From assembly GCA_019649035.1 (NCBI GenBank), contig BMAT01002420.1:120859-177190 (forward strand): 56,332 bases of DNA, written 5' to 3'. The notes under the pieces were generated by a model, which searched no databases, had not been told where the DNA came from, and saw only the letters and a program-made list of their open reading frames with translations. Within the stretch, counting starts at the first letter, position 1; every line of letters starts with the position of its first letter. Both the position numbers and the translations under genes were made by a program. This document shows, in pieces, positions 37,980 through 48,861 of this stretch. This stretch comes from Elysia marginata. Lineage: Eukaryota > Mollusca > Gastropoda > Plakobranchidae.

Positions 37980-39620
37980 ACACTTTTAGTGACCTACTTT
38001 ACCTTTCAAGTGACTTTATTCCCGATTCAACCTTACAGTTTTTGGCGATGAATTTTAACTGCAGGAGGTCTGATAGACCTATGCTGAAAAAAGTACGTCA
38101 ATATTTTCATTCAAAGAAGTGTACCGTGTAGATTTGCTTAGGTCTAGCGGACATAACGCTTGTTGTGAAAATGGTAGATCTCCAAATACACACGAAATGT
38201 TAGTTTTTATTGTTAATTTAATTACCACAGGTAATGTTTCAAAAAAAGCAACTTTTTGGCATTGAAACTGGACACTCATCAGTTTTAGAAGACTAACTCT
38301 AGTCAAGAAAATCGGTGGTTTTTTTCAAGCAACAATTGTTGTGAAGTGTTATGTCCTCAACAATTATAAATATTTTAATATTTGGTACAACCATAAACCT
38401 CTTTACAGCTTGATTCAGAACACAATTTGGTTTTACATTTGAAAATATTGACCCCATAAGCCTTATCACAGCGAATTTTCAGAGCAAGCGATTAGATCTA
38501 TCGGAGTGAATGTTTGGAGTGGCGTTATGTCCTAAAACTGTTGAAGCCACATTCAGTGAAAGAATTGCTGCAGCATCAAATTTTTTTTATAGAAACTTCC
38601 ACCTGTCCTATAGATTCTTGAACTATAACCATTATTTTTAAGCTGAGTTTGCCTAAAATCATGGGAATAAGAACAAAGGAAATTCACAACAATTTTTCTT
38701 TGTAGTGAATGTTATGTCCAGACTGCATGAGCATTTTTTAATTAATATAGACCTATTAACACAAAATGAAGTAAATTTATAAAAAAAGCTGTTCTTAGGG
38801 TATATAGAATAGGAAAATGTATATGTATGGAACAAGATCTAGGTTTTAAAAATATACATCTAAAGACAACTTTACAGAGTGAGTGTTATGTTCAAATACA
38901 TAACCTGAGATTTTAAGTAGCAGTTGTGTGTAAAATTGTATCGACAATGTTTATAAGAGAGTAGATTCAAGGCTTATGCTGGGCATGATAAGATCTAAAT
39001 CTAGATCTAGATTTTTTAAAGAGAACTTGACGGTTTTTTTTCTTTTAGTTTAAATTGTGTAGTGAACGTTATGTCCTCAATATGATGCGTGTTTAGATTA
39101 TGGGAAAAAGGGAAAATATACCGTGTTTCATCAAAATTGTCCCTCTAGACCTTTGAAAACATAAATTTATCTCAAATAAAGCTGCAAAAAGCTTGTGTTT
39201 TTTATTTCTAATAGAATCGTTTAATGATTACACTTTTGTAGTGAACGTTGTGTCTGAAGAGTGACATTATATTCCCATTGTTGAAAATGAAACTAATTGA
39301 AAACTTTCATACTTGCAAGGTCTAGCGTAAACTTAAGATAATTTTATTAAAATTTGAATAGAATCTGTAAAATATTTATGGAAATTTTAAACTTTTCAGT
39401 ATTGGGTTCCCATAAACACAGCATGTCTCGGCACATTTTTGCCCTACAAAAATATGAACTGAGTGAAACTGATAAAAACTGTTGTAGTTTTTCAATAATG
39501 GGTAGCCTAAAACCTCCTGCCACAAATATCCCATAAAACATGCATACTTTTAGAATTATAAACTTCTATCGGAGTGAAACGTTATGTCCTCAATATGAAG
39601 TAAGCTGTAACTATAACGGC
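37980..39620 (+). repeat. Degenerate ~178-bp periodic (satellite-like) array
   Basis: A core 'GTAGTGAACGTTATGTCC' or a close variant recurs with GTTATGTCC-like cores at 38348, 38524, 38711, 38885, 39068, 39247 and 39581. The steps are 176, 187, 174, 183 and 179, then 334 (about two units; a weak 'GCATGTCTC' near 39421 may be the missing one). Earlier, weaker units may sit near 38160 and 37981. Between cores the sequence is AT-rich and poorly alignable by eye, with occasional 'ATCTAG/CTAGACC' boxes. This is an old tandem array in which the core is the best preserved part. Confidence 0.6.
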
Positions 39621-42600
39621 TTTTACCTTTACAATGGTAAATTTTTTTTTACCTTTTTTCTTTCACATTAACTAAGATAGATAATTTCTCTATACCATAG
39701 ACCCAATTTAAAGTGCTTTGGGGAAGTTTAATTTTTTTTACCTCAATGTCCATGTTTCATGGACCAACTTTTGGGAATGCCTCAGGCGTTTCTTCCTGTG
39801 CTTACATTTAAAAAGAAAAGTGCCGTTTCTCTTATTTACACTTTTTAATTAAATTAAGACAAAAATTTGTTCAGATTGAAGTTTAAGAATGTATAGATAT
39901 AGCAAAATGCAGTCAAAAATTTTTACTCCTCTTTTGAGACCAGACAAACTTAACACTAGAGATTGAAAGAACCGCACTGGTTGCATTGTTTTGGTTTTCA
40001 TTTTGGGCGATTACATATTGATTTGACAAAAAGACATTTAGCGTATCATAAGAATATAATGAGTGTATGAAATTCTATATTAAAACAAAACACATAAAAA
40101 AACAGAAGCTCCGATGTATTGCACCGTACGTTATTATAGTATCGAATCTATAAGGTGCTATGCTACTTCATTGTTTCTGGTGTCAGATTCCCAAGTGTTA
40201 ATTAATCTAGAAGACGCTCTTCTATTTTTTGCCAAGTTAGTTACTTGGCGTTCAGGCCATAATGTCACAGACATGGAAAAGGGAACTGCCAGGGCAGAAA
40301 TTTGAGCCGAGTGATATGGAAGCCACAAATGAATGGCGCAGCATAAGTTCTGGCTTCATTAGGAAAACTAGCTTAGTAACCCATTTCACGAACGGTGAAA
40401 ATGAGCTAGATTAACACAGGAACATTTTAACAAGGTTTATAACACAACCTCAGTAAGGTTTTTTCGCCTCTTTCTCTTGTTCCCTTTCCTGAGCTTATTC
40501 CCCTCTTTCTTTCCCCCGATCAAACTCTTAGTATCAGATTGACAGTGTACGGGAAATATAACATGACATAATCCTCCACCCCACCCTTCTCTATTTTCCC
40601 GTGACTTAAATATTCTGGTTTTCTCTCTGGTTTTCTCTCTGACGATTTTTAATTCACACCTGTACCTTTTGACACATTACCGCCATTAACTATTCTACCT
40701 CTTTCCCTTTCCCCATTTCTCTTTGTTGTTGGTTTCCTTGCATTTTTTCAAACTATCCCGTACACCTCAGAGCTGTTTTCTTTTATGACCAACTTTGCAG
40801 AGCCTTCATTTTTCTTTTAAAAGCCACAAGATTGAAGTGGAGGTGACATGCTGCTACGATTATCATCAAATTTGCGCCAGTATAAAAAAAAACAGATAAA
40901 AAGTTTTAGAATTAAGGCCACTATTTTATGATTCATGAAACGCGCTCAGGCTTACTTCTAAACACCCAGTGAAGTCAGCACCGCTTGGTAATCGGGGTGG
41001 ATCAACTGGATGTAACTGCGATTAGTATTGATTTGTTCGGTCGAAAGTGAACTCAACCTTAACGACCATGATGACTTCTCAACCAATGGACTAACCAGTA
41101 AACAAGCGCCACCCCCCCCCCTTTTTTTTCACACACACACACACACCAGACATGCTTCGAGTGAGACCTAGTGTCGCATCTACAAGAGGAATGACAATAG
41201 TAATCTTCAACAACTTAAGGCAGTCCAAACTTGTAGGATGAATAAGCGAAAAAGGTGAAGATATCTGTTTCTGAAAATATTTTACTGAACCGGTCAAGAT
41301 TTTTCTAGCTGATTGCAATTATGAAGTTCTCGCGCATATATGTATACAAATCTGCACCATCAAATCTGATCTTTCATTTTATTTTTTTTACAGTTTAGTA
41401 TTAATTGTGCTTATTTTTTTTAATTGGGTGGAATAGACAGAAAAGTTTATGATCAGTTGAAAGCAAGATCTTGTATCGTAATAATTGTGTTTGAGTATGT
41501 TATATGATTGTTGAATAATGGAAAAACCGATATGTTATCCTTCACAACCGTGCATTCAATTTTGTGATATGTATGAGTGATTTGAGGTTTAGATAGGGTG
41601 GTGAAGGCAATATTTCTTTAACATTTTTGGAATTAGACTTGAAGGCAAAGAACTAAGGAGAGTTAAAGGAAAGAAAGACACAGTTTTTACAAATTAATAT
41701 TGTACGTTGTTACCTTGGGAGGCAAACCTTTGCAAGTGGTATATATGACACCAAATACGTGTATTTGGGGACAATCCTACCCATATAAGAAAAAAAAGGA
41801 ATTAACTTTGTTGACCGTCTTGAGAAATCTTGCATGGTATTACAGCAAGTTACGTAAGAAAAGTATAAAGATACACCCAAGCATACAAGGATAATTGGCG
41901 CAATTATACACACCGCATAATTTATCACAGCAACAATTTAAATCTTTGCTCATTATATTACAGAAATTATTATGTATGGATAATATTTTGCAACAGCAGC
42001 TATGGCTACAAACAGCAGCAATAACTAGGTTATCAAAACAGTTTCTATTTTAAGGCATTATACGAAAAGACGCATTCAAGCTTTTGAAAGTAAAACTGCT
42101 TTTTAAGACTGCTGAGGATCTCTAAGCAGAGCTGAAAGTCTACCAATGACTAAAGGGAAGTTCTTCATTGCCTTGTAACGCATAAAGACAGCTGCAGTTG
42201 TGTGCAGTACAAGGAAAATTTCAATACAATCACACACTTGTCTACACATATTTGCGGTTGTCGTGAGCTAGCGTTTTAATGTTGGTGTTCCGCTTTCAGT
42301 ACAAGAATATTGAGACCTAGACCCGCAATAATTTAAAAACAAACTCTCGACTATGATGCAACACAGCACGCGTCTATAATAGTAGAGAGATGACACGCGG
42401 CACGAAAATTTGTGTACAACTTTTTTTTTTAAGAAATCGTAGAAATCGTAGAAGGTTGTTGCAGATTATGAGGACAGGGGAAAGCCCGTTTTGATGTCAT
42501 CAACATCTGAACGAAAACTAATCACCACGGAGATACTCAAGAGCTGCCAAATACACTGCTGCTTGGAGGAGATTGTAAGCTTCTGCTGTTCGGAAAAAAA

Positions 42601-42823
42601 ACCAAACCATTATTTATTCCATGGTGGCCAGTGACCAGTAGCCAGTAATACTAGCTGCACGTCAATTCGAAGTATTATTGCCTCTTAATAACGCCACACT
42701 AACATCTAAAAGAGAATATTGTGCTGTGCTAGAAAGCTCGAAACAAAGCAGCGTTGGATCATTAGGGACCGATAACGTAGAATGATTGGAAGAGCAACTC
42801 TATTGTAATGATGACTATAAGGG
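39621..42823. other. No gene seen
   Basis: AT-rich with pyrimidine-rich patches (40450-40770) and a poly(C)/poly(T)/(CA)n cluster at 41107-41147. No protein or repeat-family match. Confidence 0.55.
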
Positions 42824-42876
42824 CGATGACGATGATGATGATGATGCTGATGATGATGCTGATTATGATGATGATG

Positions 42877-42908
<32 letters not shown>

Positions 42909-42934
42909 GATGATGATGGCGATAATAATGATAT

Positions 42935-42969
<35 letters not shown>

Positions 42970-43056
42970 ATGATGATTATGATGATGGTGACGACGATGA
43001 TAATAATATTGATGATGATGATGATGATGATTATGATGATGATTATGACGATGATA

Positions 43057-43112
<56 letters not shown>
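42824..43112. repeat. (GAT)n microsatellite, 289 bp
   Basis: Long imperfect GAT/ATC trinucleotide array with scattered substitutions. It yields spurious poly-Asp, poly-Met, poly-His and poly-Ile frames on both strands, which should not be annotated as proteins. Confidence 0.95.
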
Positions 43113-44610
43113 ACTGCATTCTATGGAGGGTAATAAAATGTTCCATTTTCCAAAATCATTGCACTTACTCATTCTGTCTCATTTTCTTATCAAAATTATC
43201 CATTCATGGCGCAACTTTAAACTTACAAATTTTACAAAACTGTCTCTAAGACTTTTTGCTTCAAAGATTACATTGATTTCAAACAAATGCAATAATTTTC
43301 TACATTAATACCCCCGTGCCCTTTTCGGGCAGCTTCACAAGTTCTAAAAAAACCATGTGATAAATTTGATGTTAGGCAATAAATATACATTTAAATGCCC
43401 ATGGTGAACAAAATAATTTGAACAGGATATTTCGTCATTTGAAGAATCGCAATCAGATTAAAATTATAGTTACACAATGTAATTGATCATAATGCACAAT
43501 GGAATCAATCGTGATCACCTTATAAACAATTATTAATTTGCAGGAACATTTTATAACTGAGGAAAAATTGCTTATTCTTCCCGTTGTGCCGCCTCAACAA
43601 CATGAGCACACGACGGGAGATGACCTTCACCGTATTCGCGTTTTGAACATATAGGCTCTAAAAGATAGTACCTTTGCCTTATGACTTATGCAGCAATCTT
43701 TATACGTGCAGTCAGCTAGGTTATAACTGAAGATGATCTGATCAATTTATTTCTGAGTTACACAGTTTTTTGCTTAGAATTAAAATGAAGAACATGAATT
43801 AATGCGACTTCAATTCAGATTAAAACGTCTTTCCTAAAAGAAAAAAACCTGCTCGTTGATATTATCAAAACGCTAGATTTCATGTCTCAATAGTGGAGGC
43901 AGCCACTGCGCAATAAAATGATTGACATATTTTTAAAGGTGTGAAATTAGCAGTGGATAGGCGTAGGGTTTCAAGTGGAAATGCCCGAAAAATCTTTCAA
44001 CCATTGTATTACATGTCTATAGCTTATGCAACGAACTTTGAACGGTAGATCAAAACAGTGTTTAAAATCCTCTAGAACATCCCTATTCATGATATCCAAA
44101 AAGGGTAACATGGGATGACGCAAAACCTATCAGACCCTGTCTTTCGCTAAAAGGTTTTAAACTAGAATATGTTTGAAAGAGAAAAATATATTATTCTCAT
44201 GCATCAACTTTCGTAGTTATTAAAAATTAAAAAACCTTTTTATCAAGAGTCCATTCATCTTCTAAAAACAGTACTCCTCAAAGACGCAGTGTCTCAAGTG
44301 AATTTTGTTTTTCATTTTCTCGTTTGCGGGCAACAAACTCAACCTCTCACCAGTGATCGATTGCTGGTGTTTTATTCAACCAGCGTAAAGCAACAGGCTT
44401 TACGATATGCCGATTAGTTTACATTACGTGGACGTTTACAAGGCTTAACAAGATTAAAGTGTTTGCATTTTTAATAAATGCTAAATTTTTAGGCAATCGT
44501 CTTTTTGTTCCTTATGTCAATTTAAAACCACAAACACGTGCTCACTGACTGAAATCTGTTTACAGTTGATAAAGCACCTATATCTTCTCAAAAAAGAATT
44601 CGAGAAAAAT
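43113..44610. other. No gene seen
   Basis: AT-rich sequence between the GAT array and the split TIR element. Confidence 0.55.
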
Positions 44611-45171
44611 GTCTCGCGTCCAGGGCAAATGATTCGGGAGTCGAACATACCTTATTTTTGGGGGAAACGCCGTTTTAAGGTCTTTTTCTCTTCTTTTTTT
44701 TTCATAATTCAAATCATCGGCTCTGTGCCTTAGCGGTAAGACACTCGCTCAGAGATCGGGAGATGCGTGGTTCGTTCCCTTGCCGAGTCAAACCAGGGAC
44801 TTTAAAATTTCTATTAGCAGCTGATCCGACTAGTGTCTGGCATTATGGATTTGGTGTTAAATCTGGTCAGCCCGGTATAAGAGTAGTGTGACTGGGTGTG
44901 GTGTACGCAAGAGCTCCTTACATCGCAGTGAGGCAGCACGATTTCAATTGTCCCAAGCGCCGTCTCTGATATAACCTCGAAGTTGACTGGGACAGTAAAA
45001 TTCAACCAACCAACCAGCCAATCAAAACTCAAATCAACAAAAGTCTTAATATCTTTCCACAAAATACTATGAAATTATCTACGCTGTTAAAATTTGAAAA
45101 TGTCTTGTTTATCAGCCATACGTTTCAAGGTGAAAAGTGCGACATCGACTCATTCCCCATGGACGCAAGAC
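44611..45171. mobile_element. TIR transposon family (about 241 bp), copy 3, split by a SINE
   Basis: Terminal inverted repeats: left 'GTCTCGCGTCCAGGGCAAAT' (44611-44630); right, read in reverse, 'GTCTTGCGTCCATGGGGAAT' followed by 'GAGTCGATGTCG'. Removing SINE A1 (309 bp) and one 11-bp target duplication leaves 241 bp, the same as copies at 9412 (242 bp) and 13783 (249 bp). There is no coding capacity, so it is nonautonomous. The superfamily is unknown because its own target duplication is unclear. Confidence 0.8.
44717..45025 (+). mobile_element. SINE family A, full-length copy A1 (tRNA-derived)
   Basis: About 309 bp. The head is tRNA-like with a recognisable A box ('TTAGCGGTAAGACAC', about 44731) and a B box-like 'GTTCGTTCCC' (about 44770). 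It should therefore once have been transcribed by RNA polymerase III. The body is shared with copies at 14037, 20005 and 55383. It ends in a short (AACC)n tail (45001-45017). An 11-bp target duplication flanks it: AATTCAAATCA (44706-44716) and AACTCAAATCA (45026-45036), with one mismatch. It is inserted inside the TIR element at 44611-45171. Confidence 0.88.
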
Positions 45172-45895
45172 AGATCATTAAACATGTCATGATAAAAAGA
45201 AAAACTCATCTCAGAGCTTGTCCTTTTGATAAAGTTATGTACCTTATCAGGCGTAAATTGCAAGGAAAACTAGTATGGTTTATTGAAAGTTGGTTTACTG
45301 CATAAAGAAAAAGCAGTTTGCCGACAGTGAAAAGTAGCGAAATCCTCCAAATTTACCCGTTCACAGATCTTATAGAGACTATTAGCTGTGCAAGATTTTA
45401 AACATTTAAAACCGTGGTAGGTTTACTATTGTGATGTTACACAGAGATCTAATTTTATAAATTGTGCGACTTGAAAATAGATATTTTAACGAGTTCTAGG
45501 TGTGTAAATATATTGAAATTCTGATCACCCATAAGGTATTCGTTAGAGTCACTTCAGTAAACTTCTAGTGCAGAACTTTCGTAGACTTCACACAATCTTG
45601 TTAAATGCCTCCTTCTTGCAGACAATATAAATGTATTATAAATGTATCGTATATGGTTGTTATTTTGCAGAAAAGTGGTTTTTACGTCTAAAATCAATGG
45701 CAAAGTGGTATTTGTTATACCTCCCTGGTTGGCAAGGAAGCGAGAGAAATTTTTACAGGGCGCATATTAGATTCTCATTAAGGAGATTTTTTTTTCTGCT
45801 TCTTTTCACTCAAAACTTTCTTTTTCAAGCATTTTAAGGATTTTTGAATAATTCTTTGTTGTCTTACAGTTCTTTCATTGTGGACTTTCTCCCAG
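45172..45895. other. Immediate upstream region of the AMT coding start
   Basis: Contains several pyrimidine-tract plus AG acceptor-like sites (about 45621, 45669, 45869, 45895). Which is used, and where transcription starts, cannot be settled from sequence. Confidence 0.45.
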
Positions 45896-46034
45896 ACAAT
45901 GTCTAACAACACAACAACCGTGTCCCCGTACCTGCTGAGCACAGAAGAGAGCCAGGCAGCTAGAGATGCGAGAACTTGGGATGATGCCACATGGATTCTC
46001 ACAAGTGCCTTTATTATTTTCACGATGCAATCAG
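45896..46034 (+). CDS. AMT: Ammonium transporter (AMT/MEP/Rh family), coding exon 1
   Basis: First coding exon of an ammonium transporter, a trimeric plasma-membrane protein that moves NH4+/NH3. The ATG at 45899 opens residues 1-45 plus one base of codon 46. The start is chosen because the frame runs straight into the family's 'FGLLESGS' motif across the next splice. The short N-terminus has an N-glycosylation sequon (NTT, residues 4-6), which suits an extracellular end. It is followed by 'WILTSAFIIFTMQSG', the beginning of membrane helix 1. The donor is tcag|gtcagt (GT at 46035). An acceptor-like site (ctcccag|acaATG) ends at 45895 and another (cttacag) at 45869, so a noncoding exon probably lies upstream. 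If the second is used the exon begins at 45870. No TATA box or start site could be assigned. Confidence 0.9.
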
Positions 46035-47088
46035 GTCAGTTTGATGGTTATATAGAGTCAAGCGGTTCCACCTGTAGTTCAAGGCAGCTAAAAAAGCTCA
46101 AATGTCGTGCATTCTGTCCAATTGAGTCGTAAGTCGAAAAGCTTGGAGATATAGGCTTTTAAAGTTTAGTGGGTGTTCAGAAGTCAATTATTTTATTTCA
46201 GATATTGACCCTAAAACCATTTCTAAACAATTTCTACACCTAATTGATCCTCAAATTTTATTTTTAGGTGTTCAATTTAAAATGTTGTGGTTCCTAGAGC
46301 CCTAACACTTTTCTAGTCGTCTAACTTTAAAAGCTATTTTCTCCATTTTCTGAAATTTCACTAGTCCTAACCCTACCGATGTCAAACGGCTATAACTTCA
46401 TATAGAAGCAAAATAAAGCTTTTCTGTTTGTTGTGTTGAAAGTAGAAAAAGCTTTTCTGTGATACCAATATCTGACTCCTTTCCAATTTCGACTTCAGAC
46501 TCATTTTGACTGGTTGCAAGACATTTATTATATCTAGGACACAAAACTCAAGTCTAATTTTAGATCAGATGAGCGCTTGAAATTGTAATGACGAAAGGTT
46601 CCAACTGAATAGAGCTATATGAAAACAACCTAACAGTCCTGATGCAGGTCCTGCATTGATGTTTCAATTTAAAATATTCTTTCTAGCTTACTAATGGGCA
46701 TATTGACCCAGTCTGATCGTAGTATTGAATACAAACTCTTTTGATGCAAATAACTCCCAAAGCAGTTGCACTAGATTCAGCCGTATATTTTTCCAACAGA
46801 AAAAGAAACGACGGATATAAGTTTACTTGAGGGTGCTGTTTTGTGCAATCATCATTGCTGCTTAATATACCGAAATACGACGCTTCATTTCTTTAGTTGC
46901 GTTGTTTTCTCTGGTCCCTTTCATTCGACACGTATGCCCACCACTAAGCCTAAACTTAAGCATCAGTGACGAGCCGACTACACGGCTGTAATCAGATTTT
47001 GCTTTCAAATGCTAAAACGGCCGTAAGAAAGAGTAATCGTAGAATAGTTCAGTCTCCGGCAATGACATAACTTTAAAAAAACCCAGTT

Positions 47089-47268
47089 AGTGCTCTTGAA
47101 CAACTGTGTCCCTTTAAGACTTTGCCAGGTCGATAGAAATACATCGATATAAACTACTTTAACGGCTTCATTCTAAAAGCCACTCTCTGCCGAAATGAAG
47201 GTATCGATATCAACATGCTTCTATCGACCTGCCGAAGTTTCTACGGACCGCTGTTGTTCAAGAGTGCC
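47089..47268. mobile_element. Fold-back element in AMT intron 1
   Basis: An imperfect palindrome of about 180 bp. 'GTGCTCTTGAACAAC' (from 47090) and 'CAGGTCGATAGAA' recur in reverse as 'TTCTATCGACCTG' and 'GTTGTTCAAGAGTGC' (to 47267). A second inner pairing joins '...CATCGATA' with 'TATCGATATC'. It is probably a MITE, and the pre-mRNA here could form a long hairpin. Confidence 0.7.
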
Positions 47269-47404
47269 TTTGGTCGAAGCATGGCATACGCGTCATCCGA
47301 AACGATCTGGGTTTTTTAAGGCTCCAAGGTCATACTCCATTTTTTATTATTAGTGGTTCGTGACGCTTACCCAAAGGCGAGCGCCTGATTCGAAGGTTAG
47401 CTGA

Positions 47405-47525
47405 TCATATGAAATAATCTACGTATACCATGAACTGGGGTAGCGAATACTCATATCTTCTTGTTTGCAGAAATAAGAGTTCGTGTACTAATAACTGGAT
47501 AACGAATACCCCCACCTTGTTGTTA
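47405..47525. repeat. Degenerate two-copy 60-bp repeat
   Basis: 'GAACTGGGGTAGCGAATAC' (47432) and 'TAACTGGATAACGAATACC' (47492) are 60 bp apart, each followed by 'CTTCTTGTTTGCAGA' or 'CCTTGTTGTTAGCAGA'. Diverged direct duplication in AMT intron 1. Confidence 0.6.
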
Positions 47526-47616
47526 GCAGAGCTTTGTTATAATAATTACGAATAACGCTTGCGTTATTGCCGAGTAAGCCACACTGTTACCCAATTTACG
47601 CCGTTAGTGTTGTGGT

Positions 47617-47760
47617 GTTACGGTCTAGACTAGTGGTAGAACTTAGGATTTTGACAGAAGGTCGAGGTTTCGAAATCAGAACCATTAAAAATCTGGACTT
47701 CAAGAAGCGTTGCGCGTAACCCTGTGATCTAGGTAATTACTGCCTATAAAAGTTGCGCCC
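47617..47760 (+). mobile_element. Decayed tRNA-related SINE (family E) in AMT intron 1
   Basis: Head-like 'GGTCTAGACTAGTGGTAGAA' resembles the A box of families A and B, and 'GGTCGAGGTTTCGAAATC' a degraded B box. It ends at a poly(C) run (47759-47769). It may be a family B relative, but no body match could be made by eye. Confidence 0.45.
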
Positions 47761-47859
47761 CCCCCCCCCAGCTCTTATGTTTCCACTGACCGCGCTTATT
47801 TCTTATGTAATTGTAATCGCAAAACTTTCTGGTTTTTTTTTCTATTTATGACCTACAGA

Positions 47860-47860
47860 G

Positions 47861-47905
<45 letters not shown>
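47860..47905. repeat. (AAT)n microsatellite in AMT intron 1
   Basis: About 15 AAT repeats followed by AT-rich sequence up to the inverted-repeat element. Confidence 0.92.
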
Positions 47906-47960
47906 TGATAACCATAATACAATAACAACATCAATAAAAATAAAATAATAACATTAACAA

Positions 47961-48452
47961 AATTTAGACTTACGCACCTCAAATCCACTTGGAAGTGATC
48001 AATGGCGCAATACAGAAAATTGACATAAAAACATTACGTAAACGTGTAATGCAATTCATCACATTGAATGCATTGAAAAAAAAAGAAAGAAAAAAATTAT
48101 CTGATGCTTAGCGGAATATTAATGAAGCGTTTCGGAGCAAAACGCGACAAACAGCATTTACCTTGTACGGTTTTCATTGACATTAATTTTTAAAGTGGCT
48201 CTGTTACTGGTTTGAAAGTAAATTTTGGTAAAAAGTTGGAGACAGCTGCTGTAGATGACTTTATAAAATATTTACTCTTTGTGATAGATAAAATAGAAAG
48301 TGAGAAAAAAAAGCGAATTGCTGGCCAAATTTTGAAATGACTATGCCTCATTTTACCATAGAAAGTGAGAAAGAATGGCGAATAATTATGTCAATTTTCT
48401 GTATTGCGCCATTGATCACTTTCAAGTGGATTTAAGGTGCGTAAGTCTAAAT
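47961..48452. mobile_element. 492-bp inverted-repeat element in AMT intron 1
   Basis: Inverted arms of about 64 bp: left 47961-48025 ('TTTAGACTTACGCACCTCAA...GCGCAATACAG') and right 48389-48452. They are nearly identical, with about three mismatches. The interior carries 'AGAAAGTGAGAAA'-type units, and a related unit continues outside at 48497-48562. Part of that unit recurs at about 53320-53375. There is no coding capacity. A nonautonomous TIR transposon is likely, though its target duplication is obscured by the AAT-rich flank. Confidence 0.75.
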
Positions 48453-48597
48453 ATTATTATTTTTATTATTATTAGTGAAATTCTTGAAACGACTTGTCAT
48501 GGAAAATGAGAAAGAATTGCGAATAGTTCGCCAAATTTTGAAAATGACTATGTCTCACTTTGCCACCCAAGCCCTTTAAATATCATTGTCTTTGCAG

Positions 48598-48861
48598 GGT
48601 TCGGTCTTTTAGAGAGCGGCTCTGTGAGCAGCAAGAACGAGGTGAATATCATGGCGAAGAACGTCGCGGACGTCGTGTTTGGCGGTATCTCCTACTGGAT
48701 GTTGGGATACGGGCTCAGCTTCGGAGATGGCAAAGGCACCAACGGCTTCTGTGGCATGGGCAAATTCTTCATCGACCCCGATGACTCAGTGATGGGGGAG
48801 GAGTTTTCTCGCTTCGTGTTTCAGAGCTCTTTTGCCACCACCGCGACTACGATTGTCTCAG
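48598..48861 (+). CDS. AMT: Ammonium transporter (AMT/MEP/Rh family), coding exon 2
   Basis: Second coding exon, residues 46-134. The acceptor tttgcag ends at 48597 and the donor is tcag|gtttga (GT at 48862). Both junctions are phase 1 and keep the frame. The exon opens with FGLLESGSVSSKNEVNIMAK (residues 47-66), the most conserved block of animal and plant AMT1-type transporters. A glycine-rich helix follows (GGISYWMLGYGLSFG). The conserved 'VFQSSFA' (F120, Q121) then contributes to the external aromatic gate, equivalent to the Phe107 region of E. coli AmtB. There are no stops or frameshifts, and the exon is GC-richer than its flanks, as expected for an exon under selection. The next codon completes 'SGAVAER', the AMT family's 'GA.AER' motif. 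Confidence 0.94.

Larger units (their letters stand above)
46035..48597 (+). other. AMT intron 1 (phase 1)
   Basis: A 2563-bp intron bounded by GT (46035) and AG (48597). It contains a palindromic element (47089-47268), a 60-bp two-copy repeat (about 47405-47525), a decayed tRNA-related SINE (about 47617-47760), an (AAT)n run, and an inverted-repeat element (47961-48452) with a related repeat unit continuing to 48565. The first kilobase (46035-47085) is AT-rich with no recognisable feature. Confidence 0.85.

Noticed and set aside
42706-43308. Long frames of poly-His, poly-Ile, poly-Asp and poly-Met
   Set aside because: All are translations of the (GAT)n microsatellite on both strands; no flanking coding sequence.
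43579-43621. Short GC hairpin around CCCGT...ACGGG
   Set aside because: Stem of only about five clean pairs with a mismatch; not distinguishable from chance.
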